A stretch of DNA of 57,311 nucleotides from Candidatus Neomarinimicrobiota bacterium (GCA_021734025.1 JAIPJS010000022.1:1-57311), one strand, 5' to 3'; shown: positions 1-9,512, numbered from the stretch's first letter. The notes: generated from the sequence alone by a model not told the origin. A program made the numbers and translations.

Positions 1-36
1 TCGGAGTTGGTCGAAGGCTTTTTTGATATCGTGCAT
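1..36 (-). CDS. 5' fragment of an unidentified gene running off the window
   Basis: On the minus strand an ATG at 36 is preceded by a GGAG box eight bases upstream, and an open frame runs from there past the window edge. It gives only twelve residues, MHDIKKAFDQLR. The frame is also open upstream to an ATG at 120, but that start has no visible ribosome binding site. The fragment would follow the DUF255 gene after about 110 bp on the same strand. Too little is visible to name a family, and it could be chance. Confidence 0.3.
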   Translation of the reverse strand, partial: MHDIKKAFDQLR

Positions 37-148
37 AAGGCTATCTCCGTGTTTTATTATGAGCTTAGCACCCATAATATACACCGGAGTAGCCTTCTGT
101 ACGAGTCTTTTTCTGTTCATCGAGTTTCACACAACGGGTCTTAGTAAA

Positions 149-2251
149 TCATCCCCCACTCCGCGCCTCATCCAGTCGTTCCCGAAATTCTTCTACATCA
201 GAGATCGGTGCCGTACAGCTGGTTGCAGTGCAGATGAGCGCCACCGGCTTCCCGGAATCGAGGTTTCTGACAGCGCTTGCTGCAACCTCCGGGATATACT
301 CATTCTCCTCTGCATCCGAGACACGCTGCAAAACCTCCAGAGGATATTTCTCCCGCTTCGCAGTCTCCCACAGCTCCGACTCACCATCACCGATGACCAG
401 GATATGCAGCGGTTCACGGATTACTTGTGATACTGCCAGTCCAAAGGTGGAGGCAAAGGTTCCGTACCGGGATGCAGATTCGGCAAACCGTTTGAGCGTA
501 ACTTCCGCTTTTTCATGATAGTGTACGTTATCGGACAGTAAATAGTACCGTTGGAGCGCCAGGGCTGCGATGCTGTTCTCTGCAGGGGTTGGCGAATCCT
601 GAATCGGTTGGGAGCGGATGTCCAGGAAACCGAGCGTATCGCCGTTCCCGGTCGCGGTGTCATAAAATCCCCCGGCCTCCTCATTCCAGAGATGCTCAAG
701 CGCATAATCCAGACACTGTTGCGCCCGCTCCAGATATCCCGTCTCTCCGGTTAACTCATAGGCCAGGAGGGAGGCTTTGGCGTAAAAGACTTGATCACCA
801 AGCAATCCCCAGTCCTCGCCGGGCGTATCGCCGAGTCGGTGTACCAGCCCGCGTTCCCTGTGCCAGCCCTCCTCCCAGATCCTGTCCAGGGTTTTGAGGG
901 CCAGTTCTGTCAAATCCTCTCTTTCCAATATCCGGCCTGCTTCCAGGATTCCCGCCGCCATCATCCCGTTCCAGTCCACATACAGTGTGGTGTCGATAAA
1001 TGGCTCCGGGCGCTGCTCTCTCGCCTCTAACAACTTCCGGGAACCAGATTCAATAGCCGATTCAACGGTTTCGACCTCTTTGCCTAGTTCTTCGGCAATG
1101 TTCTCCGGAGATTTTCTGATCCACAATACGTTTTTCGCCGGATTCTCCTGCATGTCCCCCTGATTGCGGATGTCATAGTATTCCTTAATAATCGTCGCCG
1201 TCTCTTCATTCAGTACCGCATCAACTTCCTCCACCGTCCAAGTCCAGTAATCGCCATCGTCCTCCATGGAATAGTCCGCGTCCTGGCTGGCATAAAATAC
1301 ACCATGCCGGGTATCGGCACCTTTTTTCATGATATAATCCACAAGATTTTCTGCGACCTGGCGATAATACTCATCTTCAAACAATTGCGCCCCGTATGCA
1401 TAGAGCCGTAGTAGTTCCGAGTTCACATACGACATCACCTCGAAGTGCGGCACATGCCACTCTTCGTCCACCGAATACCGATGAAATGCACCGCCCAGCT
1501 GGTCGTGAAATCCCCCGCGGGCCATGGAGGTCAGTGTATGCGTTACCAGATGCCGGATTTCCGATTCCCCGGAATTATTCCAGAAATGAATTGCCAACTC
1601 CAGTGCCGTGGTTCCGGGAAACTTTGGTTTGTTTCCGAATCCACCATGCTCGGAATCGTATCGCTCCCGGATATTGACAGCAAACGAGTCGAGCATCTGC
1701 GGCGAAAGTTCACCAGCTTTGAAGGATTCGGCCTCCTTGGAGAGATGCTCTCTAATTTTTGCGGCATTCTCCAGCGCCTCATCCTTGTTCTGCCGGTAAT
1801 ACTGTGCCACTTTCGGGAGCAATTCTTTCATCCCCGGACGGCCGTATTGGGATTCCGGTGGAAAATAAGTCCCCCCATAAAACACCTCACCTTCCGGCGT
1901 CAGAAAGGCCGTCAGCGGCCAGCCGCCTTGTCCGGAGAGTGCCTGCACCGCTTTCTGATACCGGCTGTCGATATCCGGCCGCTGGTCACGGTCGACTTTG
2001 ATGGCGACAAAGTGCTCGTTAATAATCCCGGCGATTTCCTCTTCACTGTAGGATTCCCTATCGATCACGTGACACCAGTGACACCAAACGGCGCCGATAT
2101 CCAACAGGATCGGTTTATCCTGCTCACGCGCTGCCTGAAACGCCTCTTCGCCCCACTGGTACCAATGAACCGGCTGATCGGCGGCTTCCCGTAGGTACGG
2201 GCTTGTGGCGTCTGCTAGTCTATTCGTTCTTTTTCCCGTCCTCTGGTCCAT
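149..2251 (-). CDS. Thioredoxin-fold DUF255 protein (YyaL/SPATA20 family)
   Basis: About 700 residues from the chosen start, the usual length for this family. The N-terminal thioredoxin-like DUF255 domain carries a CxxC pair in a WCHWCH motif near residues 53-58. It is followed by GGWPL and GGTYFPP motifs and a long alpha/alpha-barrel C-terminal region typical of COG1331. Function in bacteria is poorly defined; a redox or sugar-isomerase-like role has been suggested for relatives. The frame stays open upstream to 2443. A start at 2317 would add a hydrophobic leader that could export the protein, with a cysteine just before residue 1 of the present model, but it lacks a proper lipobox. A start at 2443 would overlap the divergent membrane gene. 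I chose 2251 because homology begins right after it. Confidence 0.9.
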   Translation of the reverse strand: MDQRTGKRTNRLADATSPYLREAADQPVHWYQWGEEAFQAAREQDKPILLDIGAVWCHWCHVIDRESYSEEEIAGIINEHFVAIKVDRDQRPDIDSRYQKAVQALSGQGGWPLTAFLTPEGEVFYGGTYFPPESQYGRPGMKELLPKVAQYYRQNKDEALENAAKIREHLSKEAESFKAGELSPQMLDSFAVNIRERYDSEHGGFGNKPKFPGTTALELAIHFWNNSGESEIRHLVTHTLTSMARGGFHDQLGGAFHRYSVDEEWHVPHFEVMSYVNSELLRLYAYGAQLFEDEYYRQVAENLVDYIMKKGADTRHGVFYASQDADYSMEDDGDYWTWTVEEVDAVLNEETATIIKEYYDIRNQGDMQENPAKNVLWIRKSPENIAEELGKEVETVESAIESGSRKLLEAREQRPEPFIDTTLYVDWNGMMAAGILEAGRILEREDLTELALKTLDRIWEEGWHRERGLVHRLGDTPGEDWGLLGDQVFYAKASLLAYELTGETGYLERAQQCLDYALEHLWNEEAGGFYDTATGNGDTLGFLDIRSQPIQDSPTPAENSIAALALQRYYLLSDNVHYHEKAEVTLKRFAESASRYGTFASTFGLAVSQVIREPLHILVIGDGESELWETAKREKYPLEVLQRVSDAEENEYIPEVAASAVRNLDSGKPVALICTATSCTAPISDVEEFRERLDEARSGG

Positions 2252-2409
2252 ATTACATCCTCTTGTTCCGATGATGCTAACACTTACCATCACCATAATG
2301 ATAATCTTTATCCGCATGAATATGGATAATAACCAGTTCCGATAAGAGGTGCAAACCGGAGTGTCGGGCTTTTCCTTGCGTTTATTCCAAGGTGCATCTA
2401 CATTTTTGC

Positions 2410-2823
2410 ATGGCAAATCATGAAACCTCACTATCAATTCCACTTCAGCTCGGTTTAATGGGTGCGCTCATCATCAATATGATGAACGGTGTCATACACC
2501 TGTTTCGGGCCTTAATTTGGGCGCAAATTAATATCTGGCTAACGCTCACGATACTCGGAGTGTTAGTCGCGGCGGTTTTAAGTTGGCAAATTTTGCAGCT
2601 CATTGATATCCAGCATATCAATTACGGATTTCAGCTGGGGGGCCTTTGGGTGATTACCACCGCGATTCTGGATTTTTTTCTCTATATTTTGCCCAGAGAA
2701 GGTTCCATCACGTCGGCATATGCCCAATTAAGTAACACACTTTTATTATATTATAGTTTAATTTTGGGGATACCGACTCTGGTAGGAATTGTTCACGCAA
2801 TTCGTGCGAAGGAAAGGAATTAA
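2410..2823 (+). CDS. Small multi-pass membrane protein, unknown function
   Basis: About 137 residues with roughly four hydrophobic segments. No family is recognised. Upstream ATGs at 2392 and downstream at 2458 are alternatives; 2410 is taken because a GGTG box lies a reasonable distance upstream. It is divergent from the DUF255 gene. The stop is followed after three bases by the start of a second small membrane protein, so the two are probably co-transcribed and may work together. Confidence 0.6.
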   Translation: MANHETSLSIPLQLGLMGALIINMMNGVIHLFRALIWAQINIWLTLTILGVLVAAVLSWQILQLIDIQHINYGFQLGGLWVITTAILDFFLYILPREGSITSAYAQLSNTLLLYYSLILGIPTLVGIVHAIRAKERN

Positions 2824-2826
2824 GAT

Positions 2827-3207
2827 ATGGCTGAGTCATCTGTGAGTGACCGTTCATCGGAAACCACCACTGCTATTATTGTTATCAGGATATTTGCGCT
2901 GTTTATTATATTGGCGGGGATGGCATTGGTCGTTGTTCCTATCGTTATTGGGGAACGGAATACACTCACACTATACGCCTATCTCTTTTCCGGTATTGGA
3001 TTAGTCGTCGTGGGGTACGGCCTCCTTCAGCTATACATTTGGGGGATGTATTTGCTGCTCGGAGCGGATGCCATCGCCATTGTTTCCCTCATAATTACCT
3101 ATCGTACACTCCCCTTTTTCAAGAGTTTGTTTATTATTCTCGGCTTGCTACTTGCCGGATATTTTATTCTGAACCGGGATCTCCTGAAACGCAGCGATAA
3201 AATCTAA
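2827..3207 (+). CDS. Small membrane protein, unknown function
   Basis: 126 residues. A polar, Ser/Thr-rich N-terminus of about 15 residues is followed by four hydrophobic helices and a short basic tail. An AAAGGA box sits just upstream of the ATG, which fixes the start. It follows another small membrane protein after three bases and precedes serine palmitoyltransferase after about 60 bp. I do not recognise a family and suggest no function. Confidence 0.65.
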   Translation: MAESSVSDRSSETTTAIIVIRIFALFIILAGMALVVVPIVIGERNTLTLYAYLFSGIGLVVVGYGLLQLYIWGMYLLLGADAIAIVSLIITYRTLPFFKSLFIILGLLLAGYFILNRDLLKRSDKI

Positions 3208-3271
3208 CGCCACCGCGCCTGCAGGTATTTAGACTGACGGAATGCGAATAGCAAAGGATTCGAGGTTACAC

Positions 3272-4453
3272 ATGGACATTTTCGAAAAGTGCTGGGAATT
3301 TACGGACGCCAAGACCGCGCGGGAGGAGGGCTGGTACCCCTACTTCATTCCAATTACCGAAAATAAAGATGGCCAGGCCATTGTTGACGGTGTTGAGCGA
3401 ATTATGATCGGTTCAAACAACTACCTGGGCCTCACGTATCACCCCAAGGTGTTGGCGGCGGCCAAAGAGGCCACTGACAAGTACGGCAGCGGCTGTACCG
3501 GAAGCCGATTTTTAAACGGTACTCTGGATATGCACGAAGAACTGGAAACCAAACTCGCCGAATTTATGCACTGTGAAGCCGCGCTGGTGTATTCCACGGG
3601 ATACCAGACAAACCTTGGTGTCATCAGCACTCTGGTAGGCAAAGATGATTACGTCATCATGGATAAACTCAATCACGCCAGTATCGTTGATGGCGGATTG
3701 CTCTCATTCGGTGAAACGGTCAGATATCGCCACAATGATATGGAAGATCTGGAACGGGTACTGTCCAAAATTGATGAGGACGCAGGTAAACTGATAGTGG
3801 TGGACGGCGTTTTTTCCATGGAAGGCGACATCGCACCGCTTCCCGACATTCTGGAAATTGCAAACGAGTACGGCGCCCGCCTGATGGTGGATGATGCGCA
3901 TTCTATCGGTGTGCTGGGCGATCACGGGCGCGGCACCGCCGAGCACTGGGGGGTCGAAGAGGAAGTGGATCTGATTATGGGCACATTCAGTAAATCGTTT
4001 GCGTGCGTTGGCGGGTTTATCGCCGGGAAAAAGGACGTTGTCGATTTCCTGCAGCACAAATCCCGGAGCCTGATTTTCAGCGCCAGCATGACGCCGAGTT
4101 CGGTGGCGACGGTAATTGCTGCACTGGAGGTCATCCAGGAAGAGCCGGAACGCCGCGAACATCTCTGGGAAATTACCAGATATATGCAGGAAGGCTATAC
4201 GAAACTTGGATTCGACATAGGCAAAAGCGCCACGCCCGTGATTCCTGTAATTATCGGAGACAATATGAAAACGTTCGGTTTCTGGAAGGCGTTGTACCAG
4301 GACGGGGTTTATTCGAATCCGGTCGTGTCGCCGGCGGTGCCGGAGAAATCGTCGCGGCTGCGGACCAGCTACATGGCCACCCACAGCAAAGAGCAGATGG
4401 ACAAAGTCCTGGCGAAATTCGAAGAGCACGGAAAACAGTTTGGAATTATCTGA
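3272..4453 (+). CDS. spt: Serine palmitoyltransferase (alpha-oxoamine synthase family)
   Basis: A pyridoxal-phosphate enzyme of about 393 residues that should condense L-serine with palmitoyl-CoA to 3-ketosphinganine, the first step of sphingolipid synthesis. The glycine-rich SNNYLGL stretch, the cofactor-binding DDAHSIG motif and the GTFSKS motif with the Schiff-base lysine near residue 241 are all present. The N-terminal WYPYF segment and the C-terminal NPVVSPAVP and MATHSKEQ segments match Bacteroidota-type serine palmitoyltransferases more closely than KBL or BioF. The start at 3272 has a GAGG box six bases upstream; an in-frame ATG at 3242 lacks one. A KBL-like activity is the main alternative. 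No ceramide synthase or ketosphinganine reductase gene lies nearby. Confidence 0.88.
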   Translation: MDIFEKCWEFTDAKTAREEGWYPYFIPITENKDGQAIVDGVERIMIGSNNYLGLTYHPKVLAAAKEATDKYGSGCTGSRFLNGTLDMHEELETKLAEFMHCEAALVYSTGYQTNLGVISTLVGKDDYVIMDKLNHASIVDGGLLSFGETVRYRHNDMEDLERVLSKIDEDAGKLIVVDGVFSMEGDIAPLPDILEIANEYGARLMVDDAHSIGVLGDHGRGTAEHWGVEEEVDLIMGTFSKSFACVGGFIAGKKDVVDFLQHKSRSLIFSASMTPSSVATVIAALEVIQEEPERREHLWEITRYMQEGYTKLGFDIGKSATPVIPVIIGDNMKTFGFWKALYQDGVYSNPVVSPAVPEKSSRLRTSYMATHSKEQMDKVLAKFEEHGKQFGII

Positions 4454-4454
4454 G

Positions 4455-6218
4455 ATGCAGTTCGAAAGATCCATAGGCCGACAGCTCATACTGTGGCTTG
4501 TTGCCACACTTCTCCTCTGGGGGTGCGGCGCGTCAGACAATCAGGAGTTTACATCAGTTACTGACAATTATTTCCGGCAATGGGCGTCCCAACATCCGGT
4601 CGAGGCGGGGCAGGTTGGTTTTCGTGAGTACGATCACCGCCTGCCGGATCTGACCCAAACCGGGCAGGAAGATCGAAAAGAGTTGTACCTCTCTACGCTC
4701 GATGATTTGGACGGGATCGATCCGGCAGACTTAAGCACGCAAAACCGCATAGATTACTATATTTTAAACAAAGCGCTTCGATATCAGGTCTTCCGTCTCG
4801 ATACGCTGAAGGTATTTTCCTGGGATCCGACGCAGTATACGGAGACAGTGACGTCAGCACTCATTGACTTCGCCAGCGATCCGGTAGTCCCCGATTCCCA
4901 GCGTGCTAAGGCTCTGATACGGCGCTTGCAAAATCTCGGCGGCTGGCTCGGTCAGGTCATCGGACAACTCGAGAACCCCACCCCGGAACATACCGAGGTA
5001 GCAATCCGGCAAGCCCGGGAAATTGCAGATTACCTGTCGAATGGCGCGTTCCTTCCTTTATTTGAGTCACTGGATCAACCGACCCGGACTTCATTGGAGA
5101 ACTGGGCGTCCAACGGCAGCAATGTGTTAAATAAATTCGCCGGTCAATTAGAGAGCCAGGTATTGCCGAATGCCTCCAGGCAAGTCCGGTTGGGCGGTTC
5201 ATATTATGCACAAAAATTCAGGTACCTCATCAGTTCTGAGGTTCAGCCGGAACAGATTCTGACACAAGCCGAAGAGCAGGTCACGGCTCTTAGAGATACG
5301 CTTTTCCTTGCGGCAGCAGGATTGGCTGAGGAGTGGTGGAGTATCCGATATCGCAACCCAAACCGGGGGCAGAAAACCCGGTTAATCCAGCGGGTAATGA
5401 ACCGTATTCGAGAGAGTCATTCTGCAGAGGATGAGATCGTCCAATATCTGAACTCGCAGCTCGGTCCAATGGAAGAATTCGTCCGGCAACATAAGTTGAT
5501 ATCCCTGGCACACGAGGTATCCCTGCGTGCCCGTTCGGACGTACTTTTGCTTCAAGGCAATACTGTGGCCCGGCTCCATAATCCTGGTTTGCTGGAGCAA
5601 GAATACCTCGCGGAAATCCTATTCCGGGCAATTCCTACAGACTGGTCTGCAAAGCAAGTTCAGGAATTTCTGGAAGAGTACAATAATTTTGCACTCCAGC
5701 TCGTTGCCATGCGATACGGCATTCCGGGACAATATATGCAGGAATACTATGCCCGCCGATTTCCGTCTCTGGTGCGCTCCCTCTACGGCGGTACGGTCCT
5801 TCGCCGGGGGTGGGGATCCTATGCAGAAAAAATGATGGTTGATGAAGGCTGGGAACAGGAATCACCTGAAATCAGAGTCTTACAGGTACAACGCGAAATT
5901 CGGGATGCACTCATCGCCGTACTGGATCACAGAATTCATATCCAGGGATTAAACCGGGCTGAAGCGATAGCTCGTCTGCGCACCGATGGATTCATTACTA
6001 CTGCAGAAGCGAACAGAATTTGGCGTTATCTCCAGATGAATGCTGTTACTCCGTCAGCCTCGTTTATAGGGAAAGAACAGATACTTGACACGCGGCGGCG
6101 ATACCGTCAGCAGTATGGACAGGATTACTCGCTTCAGGAGTTCCACCAGCAGATTTTGAGCTACGGTTCTATTCCCCTGGACTACCTCCGTCAACTCCTA
6201 CTGGCAGGTCGCATCTGA
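4455..6218 (+). CDS. DUF885-family lipoprotein with altered catalytic motif
   Basis: About 587 residues. The N-terminal hydrophobic segment ends in LLWGC, a plausible lipobox, so the product is probably a lipoprotein. The C-terminal half matches DUF885: a GWGSYAEKMM motif, then a TPSASFIGK segment and a terminal FHQQILSYGSIPLDYL segment. In DUF885 proteins the region before the GWG motif normally carries HExxPGH, typical of a gluzincin-like peptidase. Here the equivalent is YGIPGQYMQ near residues 421-429, where both histidines are missing. The start at 4455 lies one base after the spt stop, suggesting translational coupling. It may be a binding or structural relative rather than a peptidase. 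Confidence 0.8.
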   Translation: MQFERSIGRQLILWLVATLLLWGCGASDNQEFTSVTDNYFRQWASQHPVEAGQVGFREYDHRLPDLTQTGQEDRKELYLSTLDDLDGIDPADLSTQNRIDYYILNKALRYQVFRLDTLKVFSWDPTQYTETVTSALIDFASDPVVPDSQRAKALIRRLQNLGGWLGQVIGQLENPTPEHTEVAIRQAREIADYLSNGAFLPLFESLDQPTRTSLENWASNGSNVLNKFAGQLESQVLPNASRQVRLGGSYYAQKFRYLISSEVQPEQILTQAEEQVTALRDTLFLAAAGLAEEWWSIRYRNPNRGQKTRLIQRVMNRIRESHSAEDEIVQYLNSQLGPMEEFVRQHKLISLAHEVSLRARSDVLLLQGNTVARLHNPGLLEQEYLAEILFRAIPTDWSAKQVQEFLEEYNNFALQLVAMRYGIPGQYMQEYYARRFPSLVRSLYGGTVLRRGWGSYAEKMMVDEGWEQESPEIRVLQVQREIRDALIAVLDHRIHIQGLNRAEAIARLRTDGFITTAEANRIWRYLQMNAVTPSASFIGKEQILDTRRRYRQQYGQDYSLQEFHQQILSYGSIPLDYLRQLLLAGRI

Positions 6219-6607
6219 TGCCGAAATATCTGCTCGGTCTTTCCACGGGTAGTATCACCGTCGGCCTGGCGCTTATTTTTCTTGGTCCCAATTTATTTCC
6301 GAATATCTCCATCTCCTACAGCGTATTCTGGTTACTCATTGCCGGTGCCCTGATGGGAAGTGGGATCGGCTTGGTCGGTCATTATATGGAGAATTTGAAG
6401 TTTTACGTCAGCGGCACCTTTTTGGGGATAATCATTTTTGGAATTTCCGGTATAGTCTTGGATACAAACACATTATATTCAATTCTTCTGGGAATCGGGT
6501 TAGCCCTGGTCACCGGATTTATTGTCGATAATTTCGGAATCAATGACTGGACTAAAATGGAATCATCCACCGATTCAGAAGAACAATCTGAACCGATTAA
6601 CCATTAG
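6218..6607 (+). CDS. Small membrane protein, unknown function
   Basis: 129 residues with about four hydrophobic segments rich in glycine, and an acidic serine-rich tail of about 20 residues. Its ATG overlaps the stop of the DUF885 lipoprotein gene (TGATG), which indicates coupled translation. No family is recognised. The POT transporter gene starts 17 bp after its stop, so the group spt, DUF885, this gene and the transporter may form one transcript. Confidence 0.65.
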   Translation: MPKYLLGLSTGSITVGLALIFLGPNLFPNISISYSVFWLLIAGALMGSGIGLVGHYMENLKFYVSGTFLGIIIFGISGIVLDTNTLYSILLGIGLALVTGFIVDNFGINDWTKMESSTDSEEQSEPINH

Positions 6608-6624
6608 CAAAAACGGATGACGCA

Positions 6625-8211
6625 ATGAATCAGAACAACGCAGGTACATCCCCTCCGGTACCGGACGAGACCGGCAAAACATTCATGGGCCACCCCCGCG
6701 GACTGGCGACCCTCTTTTTTACAGAGATGTGGGAGCGCTTCAGCTACTACGGGATGCGTGCCCTTCTCGTCCTCTTTATGACTGCCCCACTCACCGTAAA
6801 TAACCCCGGATTGGGGTTTGACGTTGGCAAAGCGACGGCTATTTACGGTTTATATACTTCGATGGTATATTTGCTGGCGCTGGCAGGCGGCTGGGTTGCC
6901 GATAATCTCTGGGGCCAGCGTAAGGCCGTATTTCGGGGCGGCGTGATTATCGCGGCCGGACACTTTACCATGGCGGCGCCATTAATTGGTTTCCCGGACG
7001 TGGCTTCGTTTTACGGCGGCCTGATCCTGATTGTATTAGGTACCGGCCTCCTGAAACCTAACGTCAGTACCATGGTTGGCGATCTGTATCCGGAACCGTC
7101 GGATGACGAAAAGAAAGAACTGGAAGCTACAGGGAAAGATGCCGAGGATTGGGGTGCCCGCCGGGATGCCGGTTTCTCCATCTTTTATATGGGCATCAAT
7201 ATCGGCGCCATTTTGGGACCGACAATTTGTAGCTTTCTCGGAGAAGGCTATAATTTTCACTGGGGATTCTCTATCGCGGGATTCGGCATGCTGCTGGGGC
7301 TTTTCCAGTACAAGCGCGGTGCCAAATACCTTGGCAATGCCGGCGAACTCAAGATCGATGATGATGCCGAGACACTCCAGCAACGGAGCAAGTTATTTTA
7401 CACCGTTACTGCGGTGGCTGCAGCTGCGCTCATTTTGTTTGTTTTTCTCGCCACGAGCGGCATAATTTCCATCACGCTGCAAGCGTTTGCCACGGGACTT
7501 GGTTACGCTATCATTGTTCTGGCAATACTGTATTTTGTCTATCTGTTTGTCGCAGGCGGATACGATACGGATCAGAAAAAGCGCCTCGGTGCAATTTTCT
7601 GGCTGTTTATTCTGGCCGCAATTTTCTGGAGCGGTTTCGAGCAGGCCGGGTCATCCATGAACCTGTTTGCCAGAGATCTGACCAATCGGATGATCGGCAA
7701 TTTTGAGATGCCGGCCGGTTGGCTGCAGAATATCAATCCGGCATTTATCGTAATATTTGCGCCGATTTTCGGATGGCTGTGGACGTGGCTTGCCCACAGG
7801 AACGCCAATCCCTCTATCCCGGCGAAATTTGCATTGGGACTGCTCGGTCTGGCAGCCGGATTTTTTGTACTGTCGTGGGGAGCTGTGAACGCCACAGCAG
7901 CCAATCCGGTAACGCCGGCCTGGCTAATCGTTACCTATTTTCTCCATACCTGCGGCGAGCTGGCGCTTTCACCGGTAGGCCTGTCATCCATCACCAAACT
8001 GGCTCCCAAGGACAGAGTTGGCCAGATGATGGGTATCTGGTTCATTGCCGCAGCGCTCGGAAACCTGTTCGCCGGACTGGTGGCCGGCAGCCTGGAATCC
8101 CTGGCGCCATCGTCACTTTTCTGGAACGTGGCGCTGATTATCGGTGGCGCCGGCCTCGTGGCACTGCTGGTATCACCCTGGATGAAAAAATTGATGGGGA
8201 ACGTGAAATAG
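6625..8211 (+). CDS. POT/PTR family proton-dependent oligopeptide transporter
   Basis: 528 residues, within the normal range for bacterial POT transporters, with about 12-14 transmembrane helices in the inner membrane. The first helix carries the family signature ExxERFxYYG (EMWERFSYYGM), which is tied to proton coupling. The second signature region includes a Gly-rich GLLKPNVSTMVGDLY segment. The central stretch and C-terminal FLHTCGELALSPVGLS segment also match POT carriers. It should import di- and tripeptides driven by protons. It is the last gene of the plus-strand group; a hairpin follows about 20 bp after its stop. Confidence 0.93.
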   Translation: MNQNNAGTSPPVPDETGKTFMGHPRGLATLFFTEMWERFSYYGMRALLVLFMTAPLTVNNPGLGFDVGKATAIYGLYTSMVYLLALAGGWVADNLWGQRKAVFRGGVIIAAGHFTMAAPLIGFPDVASFYGGLILIVLGTGLLKPNVSTMVGDLYPEPSDDEKKELEATGKDAEDWGARRDAGFSIFYMGINIGAILGPTICSFLGEGYNFHWGFSIAGFGMLLGLFQYKRGAKYLGNAGELKIDDDAETLQQRSKLFYTVTAVAAAALILFVFLATSGIISITLQAFATGLGYAIIVLAILYFVYLFVAGGYDTDQKKRLGAIFWLFILAAIFWSGFEQAGSSMNLFARDLTNRMIGNFEMPAGWLQNINPAFIVIFAPIFGWLWTWLAHRNANPSIPAKFALGLLGLAAGFFVLSWGAVNATAANPVTPAWLIVTYFLHTCGELALSPVGLSSITKLAPKDRVGQMMGIWFIAAALGNLFAGLVAGSLESLAPSSLFWNVALIIGGAGLVALLVSPWMKKLMGNVK

Positions 8212-8230
8212 ATCAATGAATCAGTACTGT

Positions 8231-8259
8231 GGCTGGCAACCCTCGGAAGGCTGCCAGCC
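8231..8259 (+). terminator. Hairpin after the peptide transporter gene
   Basis: An eight-base-pair stem, GGCTGGCA with TGCCAGCC, with a 13-base loop lies 20 bp after the transporter stop. No clear T-run follows, so it may be a weak terminator or an mRNA 3'-end stabiliser. Confidence 0.4.
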
Positions 8260-8308
8260 GCGACCTTTAGAAAAAATTTCGAATTAATAACTTTGACCTT
8301 GGTATGGA

Positions 8309-8560
8309 GCCCCCCGGCTTTACAGCCGGGGTTCCTGCTTTGACTCCGCCATTCGGCGGAGTCTGGGCGGAATCCCGCCCAGAAAACCATTCATCTACGG
8401 GTTCACACACGTGGTTTTCTGGATGGCGGGATAAAAAGGGCTGAAGCCCCGTAAAAGTTCAAAGTACCTCAAATACCCCGCCATATCCCATGGGGATCCC
8501 GATGGGGAATGACGGACTATTCAATTATTGGGTCTCCATGCTCATAAACGCAAATGTTTT
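8309..8560 (+). repeat. Cluster of inverted repeats with a family D repeat (copy D1)
   Basis: Three adjacent palindromes occupy 8309-8380: CCCCGGCTTTACAGCCGGGG, GACTCCGCC/GGCGGAGTC and TGGGCGG/CCGCCCA. From about 8430 the GGGCTGAAGCCCC motif begins a degenerate family D repeat. Its right part reads CCCCGCCAT and then, after a 24-bp double-hairpin mini-element at about 8485-8508, ATGACGG and ACTATTCAATTATT. Undisturbed copies of the same repeat lie at 33719, 37010 and 42778. I see no gene in 8212-8688. Confidence 0.75.
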
Positions 8561-8688
8561 CATCGGCATGGACTTTTTGTTCGAGTAGACTCAACGTTCA
8601 TTTCGTAAAGAGAATACGAGATTTTGATGGAAGCTTTGGAATCTCATTCCAAGGCCGGTTCTAGATACCCTGTAAAATCGTAAAAAAG

Positions 8689-9498
8689 TTACTCTTTAGA
8701 AATAATCTGTACGCCGCTGCTGGCGCCGATACGGCTGGCACCGGCTCTTACCATTTGTATTGCATCTTCTGCAGTCCGAATCCCTCCGGAAGCTTTTACT
8801 CCCATATCTGTCCCAACGGTATATCGCATCAGGGCAACGTCGTGTACCGTTGCCCCGCCTGAGGAAAATCCGGTAGACGTTTTTACATAGTCTGCACCGA
8901 CTTCTTTGGCCAGAAGTGACGCTATCGCCTTTTCTTCGTCTGTCAGCAGGCACGTTTCCAGAATGACCTTGACAATACAGTTCGGCGCGGCCTCTACCAC
9001 TGCGGCGATATCATCCTGCACATAGGCGTAATCGCCGGCCTTCAGATGCCCAATGTTGATGACCATATCCAGTTCGCTTGCGCCATCAGTAGCCGCTTCT
9101 CTAGCCTCTCCGGCCTTTAAATGGCCTGTATTTGCCCCCAGCGGAAACCCGACCACTGAAGCCACAGGGATTTTGCTCCCTCCAAGGGCTTTTACACAGA
9201 GATCCACAAATGAGGGATTCACGCATACACTGGCGAACTTATATTCTTTCGCCTCTTCGCAAATTTGTCTGACCTGTTCCGGCGTCGCCTCCGGCTTCAG
9301 AATAGTGTGGTCGATAATACCTGCAAGTGCAGCCGGTTGAAAATTCGTGGGAGTTGATTGAGCCAATTTTTCCAATGAAGATAATTCGGTCGAGCCGCTC
9401 GTATCAATTCCGTCCAGCCAGAATTTGTTCTCATCGTCGCCGGAAAATTCGGAAAGGATCCGGTCGGTTTCATACTGAATATTTGTGAATTCTTCCAT
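8689..9498 (-). CDS. deoC: Deoxyribose-phosphate aldolase
   Basis: 269 residues. It cleaves 2-deoxyribose 5-phosphate to glyceraldehyde 3-phosphate and acetaldehyde in deoxynucleoside catabolism. The TIM barrel begins at IDHTILKP (about residue 62). It contains the catalytic-region motif KVILET and the Schiff-base lysine in YVKTSTGF, followed by KASGGIRT. The first 50 or so residues are an extra N-terminal segment compared with the short E. coli-type enzyme; similar extensions occur in other long DeoC proteins. An AAGGA box precedes the start. It lies 14 bp downstream of the phosphohexomutase gene and is probably co-transcribed with it. Confidence 0.95.
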   Translation of the reverse strand: MEEFTNIQYETDRILSEFSGDDENKFWLDGIDTSGSTELSSLEKLAQSTPTNFQPAALAGIIDHTILKPEATPEQVRQICEEAKEYKFASVCVNPSFVDLCVKALGGSKIPVASVVGFPLGANTGHLKAGEAREAATDGASELDMVINIGHLKAGDYAYVQDDIAAVVEAAPNCIVKVILETCLLTDEEKAIASLLAKEVGADYVKTSTGFSSGGATVHDVALMRYTVGTDMGVKASGGIRTAEDAIQMVRAGASRIGASSGVQIISKE

Positions 9499-9512
9499 TA
9501 CAGTTCCTTGTA

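Noticed and set aside
1396-2194. Long plus-strand open frames opposite the DUF255 gene
   Set aside because: They are antisense shadows; the minus frame carries the full family motifs and the plus frames have no recognisable domain or start signals.
3704-4540. 278-residue minus-strand frame opposite spt
   Set aside because: Antisense shadow of a well-supported gene, with no motif of its own.
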